45,298 nt of DNA from an uncultured Anaerolineales bacterium. Lineage in GTDB: Bacteria; Chloroflexota; Anaerolineae; Anaerolineales; UBA6663. The position numbers and the translations under genes were made by a program. The notes under the pieces were generated by a model. That model saw nothing but the letters and a program-made list of their open reading frames with translations. It made no database searches and was not told the DNA's origin. Shown here piece after piece: positions 30,800 to 39,109 of this stretch (positions are counted from its first letter, which is position 1; the number at the start of each line of letters is the position of its first letter). The stretch spans positions 1-45,298 of the forward strand of contig CALFZO010000179.1 of NCBI GenBank assembly GCA_937952305.1, in the 5' to 3' direction.

Positions 30800-31774
30800 A
30801 TGGACAACGACAACGGCCCCCTCCCCGGCGGCCAACCCGCCGAGGCCGAGCCGCGCGCCCGGCCCGTCTTGCCGGGCCGCCTGGTGCCGCCGGGCGGCGC
30901 GCGTTCCCTGGAGAACGAGGCCGACGGCCTGGCCCGGCGCCTGGCGCTGTTTGCGGTGGAGACGCCGCGCCGCCGGCTGGCAGACCTGATCGTGCCGGAG
31001 ACTACGCGCCGCGAGATCGCGGCCCTGCTGACCAAGGTCCGGCACCATCGGCTCCTGTACGACGAGTTCGGTCTGAGCGAGGTGGACCCCTACGGCGGGC
31101 GCACGGCCATCAACCTGTACGGGCCGCCGGGCACAGGCAAGAGCTTCGCGGCCGAGGCCATCGCCCAGGCGCTGGGGATGGGCCTCATCCGCGCCAACTA
31201 CGCCGAAATCGAGTCCAAGTACGTGGGCGAGACGGCCAAGAACATCCAGGCCGCCTTCCAGAAGGCGCGCGAGACGCAGGCGCTGCTGTTCTTCGATGAG
31301 GCCGATTCGATCCTGGGCCGGCGCCTGACCAACATCACCCAGAGCACCGACCACGCCGTCAACGTCAGCCGCTCGGTGATGCTGCTGGAGCTGGACCGTT
31401 TCAGCGGGGTGACGGTCTTCGCCACCAACCTGGCCTCCAACTACGACACCGCCTTCGTCCGGCGTATCCTCGGGCACATCGAAATGCCGCTGCCGGATGC
31501 GGCGGCGCGGGCCCAGCTGTGGCGCGCGCACATCCCCAGCCGCCTGCCCGTGCAGTTGGACGCGGCCGCCTGGGAACGCCTGGTGACGGAGACCGACAGC
31601 CTGGCCGGCGGCGACATCCTGAACTGCGTGATCGCGGCCGCCGCCGCGGCCGTGGAACGCGACGGGCCGGCCTGCCGGGTAACGCTGGACGACTTCCTGG
31701 CCGCGATCGCGGCCAGCCGGCGCGCCCGGCGCGCGATCGGGACGCCGTCCCAGGCAGGGGCGGCCGCCCGCTGA
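30800..31774 (+). CDS. AAA+ ATPase
   Basis: 324 residues, ATG at 30800 with GAGGTG upstream. An N-terminal ~100-residue region (disordered, then helical, LIVPETTRREIAALLTKVRH) precedes a single AAA module: Walker A GPPGTGKSFAAEAIAQAL, YVGETAKNIQAAFQKA (pore-loop/second region), Walker B LLFFDEADSILGRR, sensor-1 VTVFATNLASNYD, and the arginine-finger region FVRRILGHIEMPLPD. The C-terminal lid ends near 305. Single-module AAA proteins of this kind remodel or unfold protein partners, but no protease or partner gene is adjacent. It lies 28 nt after the MerR gene and may be under its control. Confidence 0.82.
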   Translation: MDNDNGPLPGGQPAEAEPRARPVLPGRLVPPGGARSLENEADGLARRLALFAVETPRRRLADLIVPETTRREIAALLTKVRHHRLLYDEFGLSEVDPYGGRTAINLYGPPGTGKSFAAEAIAQALGMGLIRANYAEIESKYVGETAKNIQAAFQKARETQALLFFDEADSILGRRLTNITQSTDHAVNVSRSVMLLELDRFSGVTVFATNLASNYDTAFVRRILGHIEMPLPDAAARAQLWRAHIPSRLPVQLDAAAWERLVTETDSLAGGDILNCVIAAAAAAVERDGPACRVTLDDFLAAIAASRRARRAIGTPSQAGAAAR

Positions 31775-31788
31775 GCGGTCTCCGCGCG

Positions 31789-31823
31789 AAAAATAAAACG
31801 GCCGGGCGAGTTTGCCCGGCCGT
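31789..31823 (-). terminator. intrinsic terminator of malate synthase
   Basis: ACGGCCGGGC (31798-31807) pairs perfectly with GCCCGGCCGT (31814-31823), loop GAGTTT. On the - strand the stem is followed by TTTTATTTTT (31798-31789), directly after the malate synthase stop at 31842. On the + strand it could also help to end the AAA gene. Confidence 0.85.
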
Positions 31824-31841
31824 GGCGTTTAACCCGCTGGC

Positions 31842-33446
<1,605 letters not shown>

Positions 33447-33521
33447 AGGCGAGGTCCTTTGTTGAAAAGTGAACGGCGCCGCGTTGGGCCGTCCGGAAGG
33501 CGAGGCAGGCGGACAGGACTC

Positions 33522-33527
33522 AGTATA
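33522..33527 (-). promoter_or_regulatory. -10 box TATACT of the malate synthase gene
   Basis: On the - strand TATACT (33527-33522) gives a leader of about 70 nt to the ATG at 33446, with AAAGGA close to the start. The -35 position at 17 nt is not consensus. Confidence 0.5.
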
Positions 33528-33545
33528 GCATGCGGCGGCGCCGCG

Positions 33546-33574
33546 TTGACGGGCCGCGCGTTCGCGGCGATACT
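33546..33574 (+). promoter_or_regulatory. sigma-70-type promoter of the receiver/RsbU/STAS operon
   Basis: TTGACG (33546-33551), a 17-nt spacer and GATACT (33569-33574). The predicted start near 33581 leaves a leader of about 48 nt to the ATG at 33629. It is back-to-back with the malate synthase promoter. Confidence 0.7.
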
Positions 33575-33628
33575 CTTCTCGGCTGCCGCGCGCCGGGCGC
33601 GGCGCACACCGCCGGGAAAGCTGGCCGC

Positions 33629-34012
33629 ATGCCCGCCACCCATCCGCGCCTCCTCATCGCCGACGACGACGCCTCGGTGCGCCGCCTGATCGAACTGGTC
33701 CTGCGCCGGGAAGGCTACCATCTGACGATGGTGTCCAACGGCCTGCGCGCGCTGGAACACCTGCAGGCCCAGACGACCGACCTGGTGGTCTGCGACCTGC
33801 ACATGCCCGAGCTGGACGGCTTTCAACTGCTCTCGGCGCTCAAGGCCGTGCCCAGCCTGGCCCCCATCCCCGTCATCGTCGTCACCGCCGCCGGACAGCC
33901 CAAGGACGTGGAGCGGGCCCTGCAACTGGGGGCCGCCGCCTGCGTGTACAAACCCTTCGCGCAGACGCAGTTCCAGGCCCTGATCCGGGAGGCGCTGGCT
34001 TCGCCCCGATGA
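33629..34012 (+). CDS. single-domain response regulator receiver
   Basis: 127 residues from the ATG at 33629. Receiver fold complete: acidic cluster LIADDDASVRR, phospho-acceptor Asp in VVCDLHMPELDGF, Thr in VIVVTAAGQ and Lys in CVYKPFAQTQF. There is no output domain. The stop overlaps the ATG of the GAF/SpoIIE phosphatase (ATGA), so it most likely senses input from an unlinked histidine kinase and controls the phosphatase in trans, like the receiver modules of split RsbU-type systems. Confidence 0.88.
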   Translation: MPATHPRLLIADDDASVRRLIELVLRREGYHLTMVSNGLRALEHLQAQTTDLVVCDLHMPELDGFQLLSALKAVPSLAPIPVIVVTAAGQPKDVERALQLGAAACVYKPFAQTQFQALIREALASPR

Positions 34013-35916
34013 GCACCGCCGATCTCATCGACTACACCCTGTCCAGCTGGCAGGCCCTGACCGGCACGCACCTGGCGTACACGCCGCCCACGGACCTGCC
34101 GCCGGAGTCGTCCTGGCGCGTGGCCCTCGAGCACGACGGCGAGCCGCTCGGCTGGCTGAGCCTGGATCGGCCCCCGGCGCTGTTCACCGAGGACCAGGCC
34201 GTCACCGGGCTGGCGCTGGCCGGGCGCCTGCTCGGCACCGCCCTGGGCGAGCGCCACATCGCCGCCGGCCTGGCCGACGAAGTGCTGGCCGCCTGGAACC
34301 AGCTCACCTTCCTGTACGAGATCCTTAAGGTCAACGCCGTCAAGGCCTCGCGCGCCGAGATCGCGGCCACGCTGAGCCAGCTGGCGCGCGGCGTCTTCCG
34401 CTGCGAGAACGCCTTCGTCGCCTGGCGTGAGGCGCAGCGCCTGGATTACCGCGCCGCCGAGCCGCTGGCCGGCGAGAAGGTCGAGGCCTATTTCGAGCTG
34501 CTGGAGCACAGCGCGGTGGTGGTGATCAACGACAGCGCGCCGAGCTTCCTGGGCGCGCGCGTCCCGCTGACGGCGGCCGGCGAGGCCATCCTGGGCATGA
34601 TCGGGGCCGAGTCGGGCGGGTTCAAGGCCCGCGACCGGCAGCTGGCCGACAGCCTGTCTGAGCAGTTGGGGACCGTGCTGGACAATCTGGCCCTGCAGCA
34701 GCAGCTGGCCGCTAACCTGCGCCTGCAGCACGAGCTGGAGATCGCGGCCCAGATCCAGGCCGCCCTGCTCCCGCGCCGCCTGCCGCAGCCGCCCGGCTAC
34801 GAGCTGGCCGGCATGGTGGTGGCGGCCTCGCGCGTCGGCGGCGATTTCTACGATGTCGTCGAGCTGGCGCCGCAGCGCCTGGCGGTGCTCACCGGGGACG
34901 TGGCCGGCAAGGGCATCCCGGCCGCGATGCTGACCACGCTCATCCGGGCCGAACTGCGCGGGCAGGCCCTGGCCGGCGTCACGCCGGGCGAGGCGGTGGC
35001 GCGCGCCAACACCGCGCTGGAGCCGGACCTCAACCGGCTGGAGACTTTCGCCACGGCGCTGGTGGCGCACCTGGACGCCGCGGCCCACACGCTGCGCTTT
35101 GCCAGCGCCGGGCACACGGCCTCGCTTTACTGGCCGGCCGCCACGGGCCAGCCGGTGGAGCTGCTGAGCACGGCCTTGCCGCTGGGTATCTTCCCGGAGT
35201 CGACGCGCGCCGAGCAGGCCGTGGTCATGCAGCCCGGCGATGTGCTGGTCTTATACAGCGACGGCGTCACCGAAGCCCTCAACCCGGCCGGCGCCCTGTT
35301 CGGCTGGGGCGGCCTGGCCGAGACGCTGACGGCCGTCCACGCCGCCCCGGCCGCCGAAATCCTGCGCGCCATCCAGCAGGCCGTGGACGCCCACCGGCGC
35401 GGCGAACCTCTCAGCGATGACCTGACCGTGCTGGTGCTCAGACGCCGCCGGCCGGCCGACGCCGCCGCGGCGTGGCGGACCTTCGTCTTGCCGGCTGAGA
35501 CCCGGCACCTCAAGACGCTGGACGACCTGGTCGGCGAGGCGCTGGGCGAGCAGGCGGCCGAGCCGAATCTGACCACGTGGCTGCAGGAGTTCGGCTTGGC
35601 CGTGGTCGAGCACGTCACCAACCTGGTGCGCCACGCCTATCAGGGCCAGCCGGACGGGCGCATCTACGGCTTGTTCACGCGCGCCGCCGACCGCTTGACT
35701 CTGGAGACGCTGGACGCCGGGCGGCCGTTTGACCCGGCGCGGCTGCCGACCGAACGCCCCCATTACACCCACTGGATGGACCTGCCGGAGGGCGGCTACG
35801 GCCTGCCCTTGATCCGCGCCGTGATGGACGAATTCACTTACGAGCGCCGCGCCGCCGGCCATAACTTCTGGCGGCTCAGCCGGCGGCTGCCTACGGCCAG
35901 GGCCGGCGGCCGATGA
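34009..35916 (+). CDS. GAF-like / SpoIIE phosphatase / RsbW-like kinase fusion protein
   Basis: 635 residues. N-terminal region (1 to ~225) is GAF-like, with a helical linker (LQQQLAANLRLQHELEIAAQ) connecting to a PP2C/SpoIIE phosphatase. The phosphatase has ALLPRRLPQPPGYEL, the metal-binding motifs RVGGDFYDVV and LTGDVAGKGIPAAM, LRFASAGH, VLYSDGVTEAL, and LSDDLTVLVL. From ~490 a GHKL ATPase of the RsbW/HATPase_c_2 type follows: AVVEHVTNLVRHAY (N-box), DAGRPFDP (G1) and GGYGLPLIRAVMDEF (G2). So phosphatase and anti-sigma kinase, normally separate proteins, lie on one chain. Their usual substrate, a STAS antagonist, is the next gene. Cytoplasmic signalling role. Confidence 0.88.
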   Translation: MSTADLIDYTLSSWQALTGTHLAYTPPTDLPPESSWRVALEHDGEPLGWLSLDRPPALFTEDQAVTGLALAGRLLGTALGERHIAAGLADEVLAAWNQLTFLYEILKVNAVKASRAEIAATLSQLARGVFRCENAFVAWREAQRLDYRAAEPLAGEKVEAYFELLEHSAVVVINDSAPSFLGARVPLTAAGEAILGMIGAESGGFKARDRQLADSLSEQLGTVLDNLALQQQLAANLRLQHELEIAAQIQAALLPRRLPQPPGYELAGMVVAASRVGGDFYDVVELAPQRLAVLTGDVAGKGIPAAMLTTLIRAELRGQALAGVTPGEAVARANTALEPDLNRLETFATALVAHLDAAAHTLRFASAGHTASLYWPAATGQPVELLSTALPLGIFPESTRAEQAVVMQPGDVLVLYSDGVTEALNPAGALFGWGGLAETLTAVHAAPAAEILRAIQQAVDAHRRGEPLSDDLTVLVLRRRRPADAAAAWRTFVLPAETRHLKTLDDLVGEALGEQAAEPNLTTWLQEFGLAVVEHVTNLVRHAYQGQPDGRIYGLFTRAADRLTLETLDAGRPFDPARLPTERPHYTHWMDLPEGGYGLPLIRAVMDEFTYERRAAGHNFWRLSRRLPTARAGGR

Positions 35917-35918
35917 CG

Positions 35919-35924
35919 TATAAT
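35919..35924 (+). promoter_or_regulatory. -10 box TATAAT, 6 nt before the STAS ATG
   Basis: TATAAT at 35919-35924, then 6 nt, then ATG at 35931. It overlaps the start of the alternative ATG at 35913, so it could provide an independent leaderless transcript of the STAS gene. Confidence 0.45.
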
Positions 35925-35930
35925 GACGCC

Positions 35931-36278
35931 ATGAACTTGACTTCTTCACCCTTGAGCAAACGCCAGGTGATCGTGCACGTCGACGGCCGTCTGGACGCCG
36001 AGACCTGCACCGCGCTGAAGCAGGCCTTTCACGACTTCGCCGGCAGCGGTGTGCAGTACGTCACGGTGGAGATGAAGGGCGTCACGTTCATCGACTCGTC
36101 CGGACTGTCGGCGCTGATCTCGGGCCTGAAGACTCTGCGCCAGGCGGGCGGCGGCCTCAACCTGGCCGCCGTCGGCCCGCAGGCGCGCACCGCGCTGCGC
36201 CTGACTCTGCTGGACACGGTCCTGCCGATCTTCGACACCACCGCCGACGCCAGCGCCGCGCTGACGCCCAAAGAGTAA
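35931..36278 (+). CDS. STAS-domain anti-sigma-factor antagonist
   Basis: 115 residues from the ATG at 35931; the in-frame ATG at 35913 overlaps the preceding stop (ATGA) and would add six residues. STAS fold: VIVHVDGRLDAETCTALKQA, then the phosphorylation site in VTFIDSSGLSALISGLKTLR, then LNLAAVGPQARTALRLTLLD. The DSSGL serine is the residue that RsbW-type kinases phosphorylate and SpoIIE-type phosphatases restore. Both activities are fused in the preceding gene, which makes this a complete partner-switching module apart from the sigma factor. No sigma gene is adjacent. A perfect terminator follows. Confidence 0.88.
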   Translation: MNLTSSPLSKRQVIVHVDGRLDAETCTALKQAFHDFAGSGVQYVTVEMKGVTFIDSSGLSALISGLKTLRQAGGGLNLAAVGPQARTALRLTLLDTVLPIFDTTADASAALTPKE

Positions 36279-36296
36279 CCGCAACCTCGCCCTCGG

Positions 36297-36328
36297 CGCC
36301 CGGACGGCCCGCCCGTCCGGGCGTTTTT
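36297..36328 (+). terminator. intrinsic terminator of the receiver/phosphatase/STAS operon
   Basis: CGCCCGGACGG (36297-36307) pairs perfectly with CCGTCCGGGCG (36313-36323), loop of 5 nt, followed by TTTTT and GTTT. It is 18 nt after the STAS stop. Confidence 0.92.
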
Positions 36329-36559
36329 GTTTCCCGCCGCGGCGATCCGACCGGCGAAAGACCCACGCCGCGTCCATCCAAAGCCGGATGCCGTCCCTCC
36401 GCGCGGGCGCTATCCTGCTGACACTTTCATCCACCTCTATTGCCCCGTCCACATAAAAGCGATGGGCAAAGGTGTCCGGCCCAAGCAAGGCTCAGGCGGC
36501 GCCGATTCATCCTATTCACGTGGACAGGGTACAAGCGGGCTCCTTTGAGGAATGACTCT

Positions 36560-37975
36560 ATGTTGACGACGTCCCCGACGACCACCCCCTTCGCGCAGCC
36601 AGCCCTGGATCAGTTGCGCGCGCAGCTCCAGGGCGCAGTGCACGTGCCCGGCGAGGCCGGCTACGACGACGCGCGCCGCGCCTGGAACCTGGCCATCAGC
36701 CAGCACCCGGCCATCATCGTCGCCGCGCAGCGCCCCGCCGACGTGGCGGCGGCCGTCCGCTTCGCCCAGGCGCAGGGCCTGGGCGTGGCCGTGCAATCCA
36801 CCGGCCATGGCGTGGTCCGGCCCGCCGATGGCGCTCTGCTGATCCTGACCGCGCCGATGGCGGCCGTGCGCGTGGACGCCGCCGCCCAGACCGCCTGGGT
36901 GGAGGCCGGTGCGCTGTGGGGAGCCGTGCTGGAAAAGGCCCAGGCGGTCGGCCTGGCCCCTTTGCTGGGTTCTTCACCCGGCGTGGGCGTCGTGGGCTAC
37001 ACCCTGGGCGGTGGTTTGGGCTGGCTGGCGCGCAAGTATGGGCTGGCCGCCGACAGCGTGCGCGCCTTTGAAGGCGTTACGGCCGAGGGCGAGCTGCGCC
37101 GCGCCAGCGCCGCGGAAAACGCGGACCTGTTCTGGGCGCTGCGCGGCGGCGGCGGCGCTTTCGCCATCGTCACCGGCCTGGAGATCCAGCTTTACCCGGT
37201 CACCACCGTCGTCGGCGGCAACCTGATCTACCCCATCGAACTGGCGCGCGAGGTGATCACGCGTTACCGCGCCTGGATCGCGTCCGCGCCGGATGAGCTG
37301 ACCTCGTCGGTCGTGATCATGAACTTCCCGCCCGTGCCGGACGTGCCCGAATTTCTGCGCGGCCGCTCGGCCGTCATCGTGCGCGGCCTCTACTGCGGGC
37401 CGGTGGCCGAGGGTGAGGCGCTGCTGCGCTATTGGCGGGATTGGCGCGCCCCGCTGGCGGACCTGTTCCGGACGATGCCGTTCGCCGAGGTCGCCACGGT
37501 CAGCAACGATCCGCGGGACCCGCTGCCCGGTTACAGCTCCGGGGCGTGGCTGCGCGAGCTCAGCGACGACGCGATCACGGCCCTGATCGAATACGGCGTG
37601 GCGCGGCCCGGCGTGCCCGGCGTGGTCTTCGCCGAGGTGCGCCACATCGGCGGGGCCGTCGCCCGCGCCGACCGGCGCGCCAGCGCCTTCGGCGGCCGTG
37701 ACGCCGAACTGCTGCTCAGCGTGATCGGCGTGACCCCAACCGCCGAAGCGCGCCGCCAGGTGGCGGCCCATGTCGCCCAGCTCAAGCGCGCCATGTCGGC
37801 CAGCCTGACCGGCAGCGTGTACATGAATTTCCTGGACGGTGATGAATCGCGCGCGCGGACGGCCGACGCTTACCGGCCGGAGGACTACCAACGGCTGCAG
37901 CGGCTCAAGATTCAGTACGATCCGCACAACCGCTTGAGCTTCAGTTTCAACATCCCGCCGGCGGCCAACAGCTGA
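36560..37975 (+). CDS. FAD-linked oxidoreductase of the berberine-bridge-enzyme type
   Basis: 471 residues from the ATG at 36560, with GAGGAA upstream; the longer open frame from 36440 is rejected. FAD-binding-4 domain with VAVQSTGHGVVRPADGALLI, where the His is the usual 8-alpha-linkage site. The second BBE site, normally a Cys in GxCxxVG, reads GSSPGVG followed by GGGLGWLARKYGL. The C-terminal BBE domain has YRPEDYQRLQRLKIQYDP and RLSFSFNIPP. So only single covalent FAD attachment is expected. Members oxidise sugars, alcohols or phenolic compounds with O2; substrate unknown here. No signal peptide. It is preceded by a 281-nt gap that holds the STAS terminator and otherwise only weak promoter-like sequence. 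Confidence 0.85.
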   Translation: MLTTSPTTTPFAQPALDQLRAQLQGAVHVPGEAGYDDARRAWNLAISQHPAIIVAAQRPADVAAAVRFAQAQGLGVAVQSTGHGVVRPADGALLILTAPMAAVRVDAAAQTAWVEAGALWGAVLEKAQAVGLAPLLGSSPGVGVVGYTLGGGLGWLARKYGLAADSVRAFEGVTAEGELRRASAAENADLFWALRGGGGAFAIVTGLEIQLYPVTTVVGGNLIYPIELAREVITRYRAWIASAPDELTSSVVIMNFPPVPDVPEFLRGRSAVIVRGLYCGPVAEGEALLRYWRDWRAPLADLFRTMPFAEVATVSNDPRDPLPGYSSGAWLRELSDDAITALIEYGVARPGVPGVVFAEVRHIGGAVARADRRASAFGGRDAELLLSVIGVTPTAEARRQVAAHVAQLKRAMSASLTGSVYMNFLDGDESRARTADAYRPEDYQRLQRLKIQYDPHNRLSFSFNIPPAANS

Positions 37976-37988
37976 CGCGGCGCCCGCC

Positions 37989-38017
37989 CTGACCGTGTCA
38001 CAATCGCCCGCTACAGT
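37989..38017 (+). promoter_or_regulatory. candidate promoter for the small ORF at 38067
   Basis: CTGACC (37989-37994), a 17-nt spacer and TACAGT (38012-38017), giving a leader of about 45 nt that ends with GGAGGT before the ATG at 38067. Confidence 0.5.
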
Positions 38018-38066
38018 GACCTCCGGCGGCCACAGAATTTCAGCGTTCCGCCGGAGGTCCACCCCT

Positions 38067-38402
38067 ATGGCTCAGTGTGCTTACGTAATCGGAGTCAGCT
38101 CCACCGGGCTGGCGCGCCTGGCGCGGCGCTTCGCGCGGGTGGTCCGGCACATCCCCGGCGATGTGGAGGGTTTTGGACGCGCCGTGGCGCAGGGGGCTGT
38201 GATCGTCTGCCCGGTGGAGATGGCGGCCGGCGTCAACGCGCATCCGCACCTGGAGCCGTGGATCCCGGTGCTGGCCGAGCACACAACCGCGCGCGGCGAG
38301 CACTGCGGTTTTGAAGCGCTCACGCCGCCGACCCCCGGCGCCAGCACGGGCGCTCAGGCCGCGCCGCTCCGGGCACGCACCAGTTCGGCGATTTCGGCGT
38401 AG
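38067..38402 (+). CDS. small hypothetical protein
   Basis: 111 residues from the ATG at 38067, with GGAGGT 9 nt upstream and a plausible promoter. Third codon positions are GC-rich in this frame. Sequence features: MAQCAYVIGVSSTGLARLAR, IVCPVEMAAGVNAHPHLEPW and a Pro/Ala-rich tail; four Cys and several His residues could bind a metal, which is speculative. The last 49 nt overlap the 3' end of the selenoprotein gene on the other strand, so the true end may be earlier if the tail is not coding. Family not recognised. Confidence 0.5.
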   Translation: MAQCAYVIGVSSTGLARLARRFARVVRHIPGDVEGFGRAVAQGAVIVCPVEMAAGVNAHPHLEPWIPVLAEHTTARGEHCGFEALTPPTPGASTGAQAAPLRARTSSAISA

Positions 38403-38596
38403 GTGGGGTGCCGGCCGGTGGCCAGCTTACTGAAGATCAGGTCGCCGTCGACGGCCACTTCGAAACGCCCGCCGCTGGACGGGATCAGGGTCACGGACGC
38501 GAGGTCGTGCTCAAACTCCTGGAGCAGTTCGGCGGTGAGACTCACCGCCCGGTCCGTATAGTGTCAGACGGCGCAATACGTGATCGTGATTTGCAT
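38354..38596 (-). CDS. SelW/Rdx-family selenoprotein with in-frame TGA (Sec11)
   Basis: 80 residues when the TGA at 38566-38564 is read as selenocysteine: the protein opens MQITITYCAV-U-HYTDRA, placing Sec at residue 11 in a CxxU redox motif (C8, U11), exactly where Rdx proteins (SelW, SelT, SelH) carry CxxC or CxxU. The rest fits the family: AELLQEFEHDLASVTLIPS, then GGRFEVAVDGDLIFSKLATG and a closing helix. A perfect 8-bp hairpin with loop GUC follows at 38549-38531. Expected role: thioredoxin-fold thiol/selenol oxidoreductase in the cytoplasm. The ATG at 38596 lies 12 nt after the YbaK stop on the same strand; its ribosome site is weak. TGA is used as a stop by many genes here, so the code is standard. 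Without Sec the gene would shrink to the GTG at 38545 and lose its active site. Selenocysteine machinery genes are not in the window. Confidence 0.82.
38531..38549 (-). promoter_or_regulatory. bacterial SECIS-like hairpin downstream of the Sec TGA
   Basis: On the - strand GGCGGTGA (38549-38542), loop GTC (38541-38539), TCACCGCC (38538-38531): a perfect 8-bp stem. The loop begins 23 nt after the TGA and starts with G then U. Bacterial SECIS models expect a 4-16 bp stem, a short loop with a G among the first two bases and an apical loop 16-37 nt from the UGA. All are met. Confidence 0.75.
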
Positions 38597-38608
38597 GGGT
38601 CGGCTTGC

Positions 38609-39109
38609 TCAAGAAGCGGCGGCGTCCGCCGCCGGCCCGGGCGCGGCCTGCACCGAAACGGTCTCGGCGCCGGTGACGCGTACGATCTCGGCCGGGGTGA
38701 TGCGCAGCAGCGCGTCGATGGCGCCGCCGCCGGCGAAGACTTCCGGCTGCGCCAGGACCCCGGCTTCCACCAGCGTCCGCAACGGGGTCTTGTGCCCGAA
38801 GGGCGGCACGGTCCCCACCGGAAAGCCCGTAACCTCCAGCACCGTCGGCGCGTCCGCCAGTTTCAGCCGCTTGCGCGAGAGGCCGAGGTGATCGGCCACC
38901 CGCTTGTAGTCCACGCGCCCCAGCCCGTTCGTCACCACCAGCACCGGCTGGCCGTCGGCCAGAAACAGCACGGACTTAACGATGCGCTCCACGGTGGTGC
39001 CCGCCGCGCGCGCCGCCGTCTCCACGGTCGGCGTCGGCTCGGCCAGGCGCACCACCTCGCCGGCGAGGCCGTGCGCCTTGAGGAAGGCGGCGATGTGCTC
39101 GGCGTTCAC
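38609..39109 (-). CDS. YbaK/EbsC-family aminoacyl-tRNA deacylase-like protein
   Basis: 166 residues from the GTG at 39109, which overlaps the preceding stop (GTGA). The longer open frame is a shadow of the neighbour. YbaK fold: VERIVKSVLFLADGQPVLVV with the conserved Lys, LGRVDYKRVADHLGL, VLEVTGFPVGTVPPFGHKTP, and VFAGGGAIDALLRITPAEIV. Members hydrolyse mischarged Cys-tRNA-Pro or related species, although many are uncharacterised. It is the gene immediately upstream of the selenoprotein in the same run, but I see no functional link between them beyond possible co-transcription. Confidence 0.88.
   Translation of the reverse strand: MNAEHIAAFLKAHGLAGEVVRLAEPTPTVETAARAAGTTVERIVKSVLFLADGQPVLVVTNGLGRVDYKRVADHLGLSRKRLKLADAPTVLEVTGFPVGTVPPFGHKTPLRTLVEAGVLAQPEVFAGGGAIDALLRITPAEIVRVTGAETVSVQAAPGPAADAAAS

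Noticed and set aside
36440..36559. N-terminal extension of the BBE-type enzyme
   Set aside because: The ATG at 36560 has a good ribosome site and the protein fold begins just after it; the upstream part has no family similarity.
38354..38545. Short Rdx ORF starting at GTG 38545 as the complete gene
   Set aside because: It lacks the CxxC/CxxU motif and first strand that define the family. Continuing upstream through the TGA restores both exactly.
38564..38566. Reassigned TGA (changed genetic code)
   Set aside because: Many genes in the window use TGA as their stop, for example those ending at 4644, 6324, 25569, 31774 and 38609, so the code is standard.
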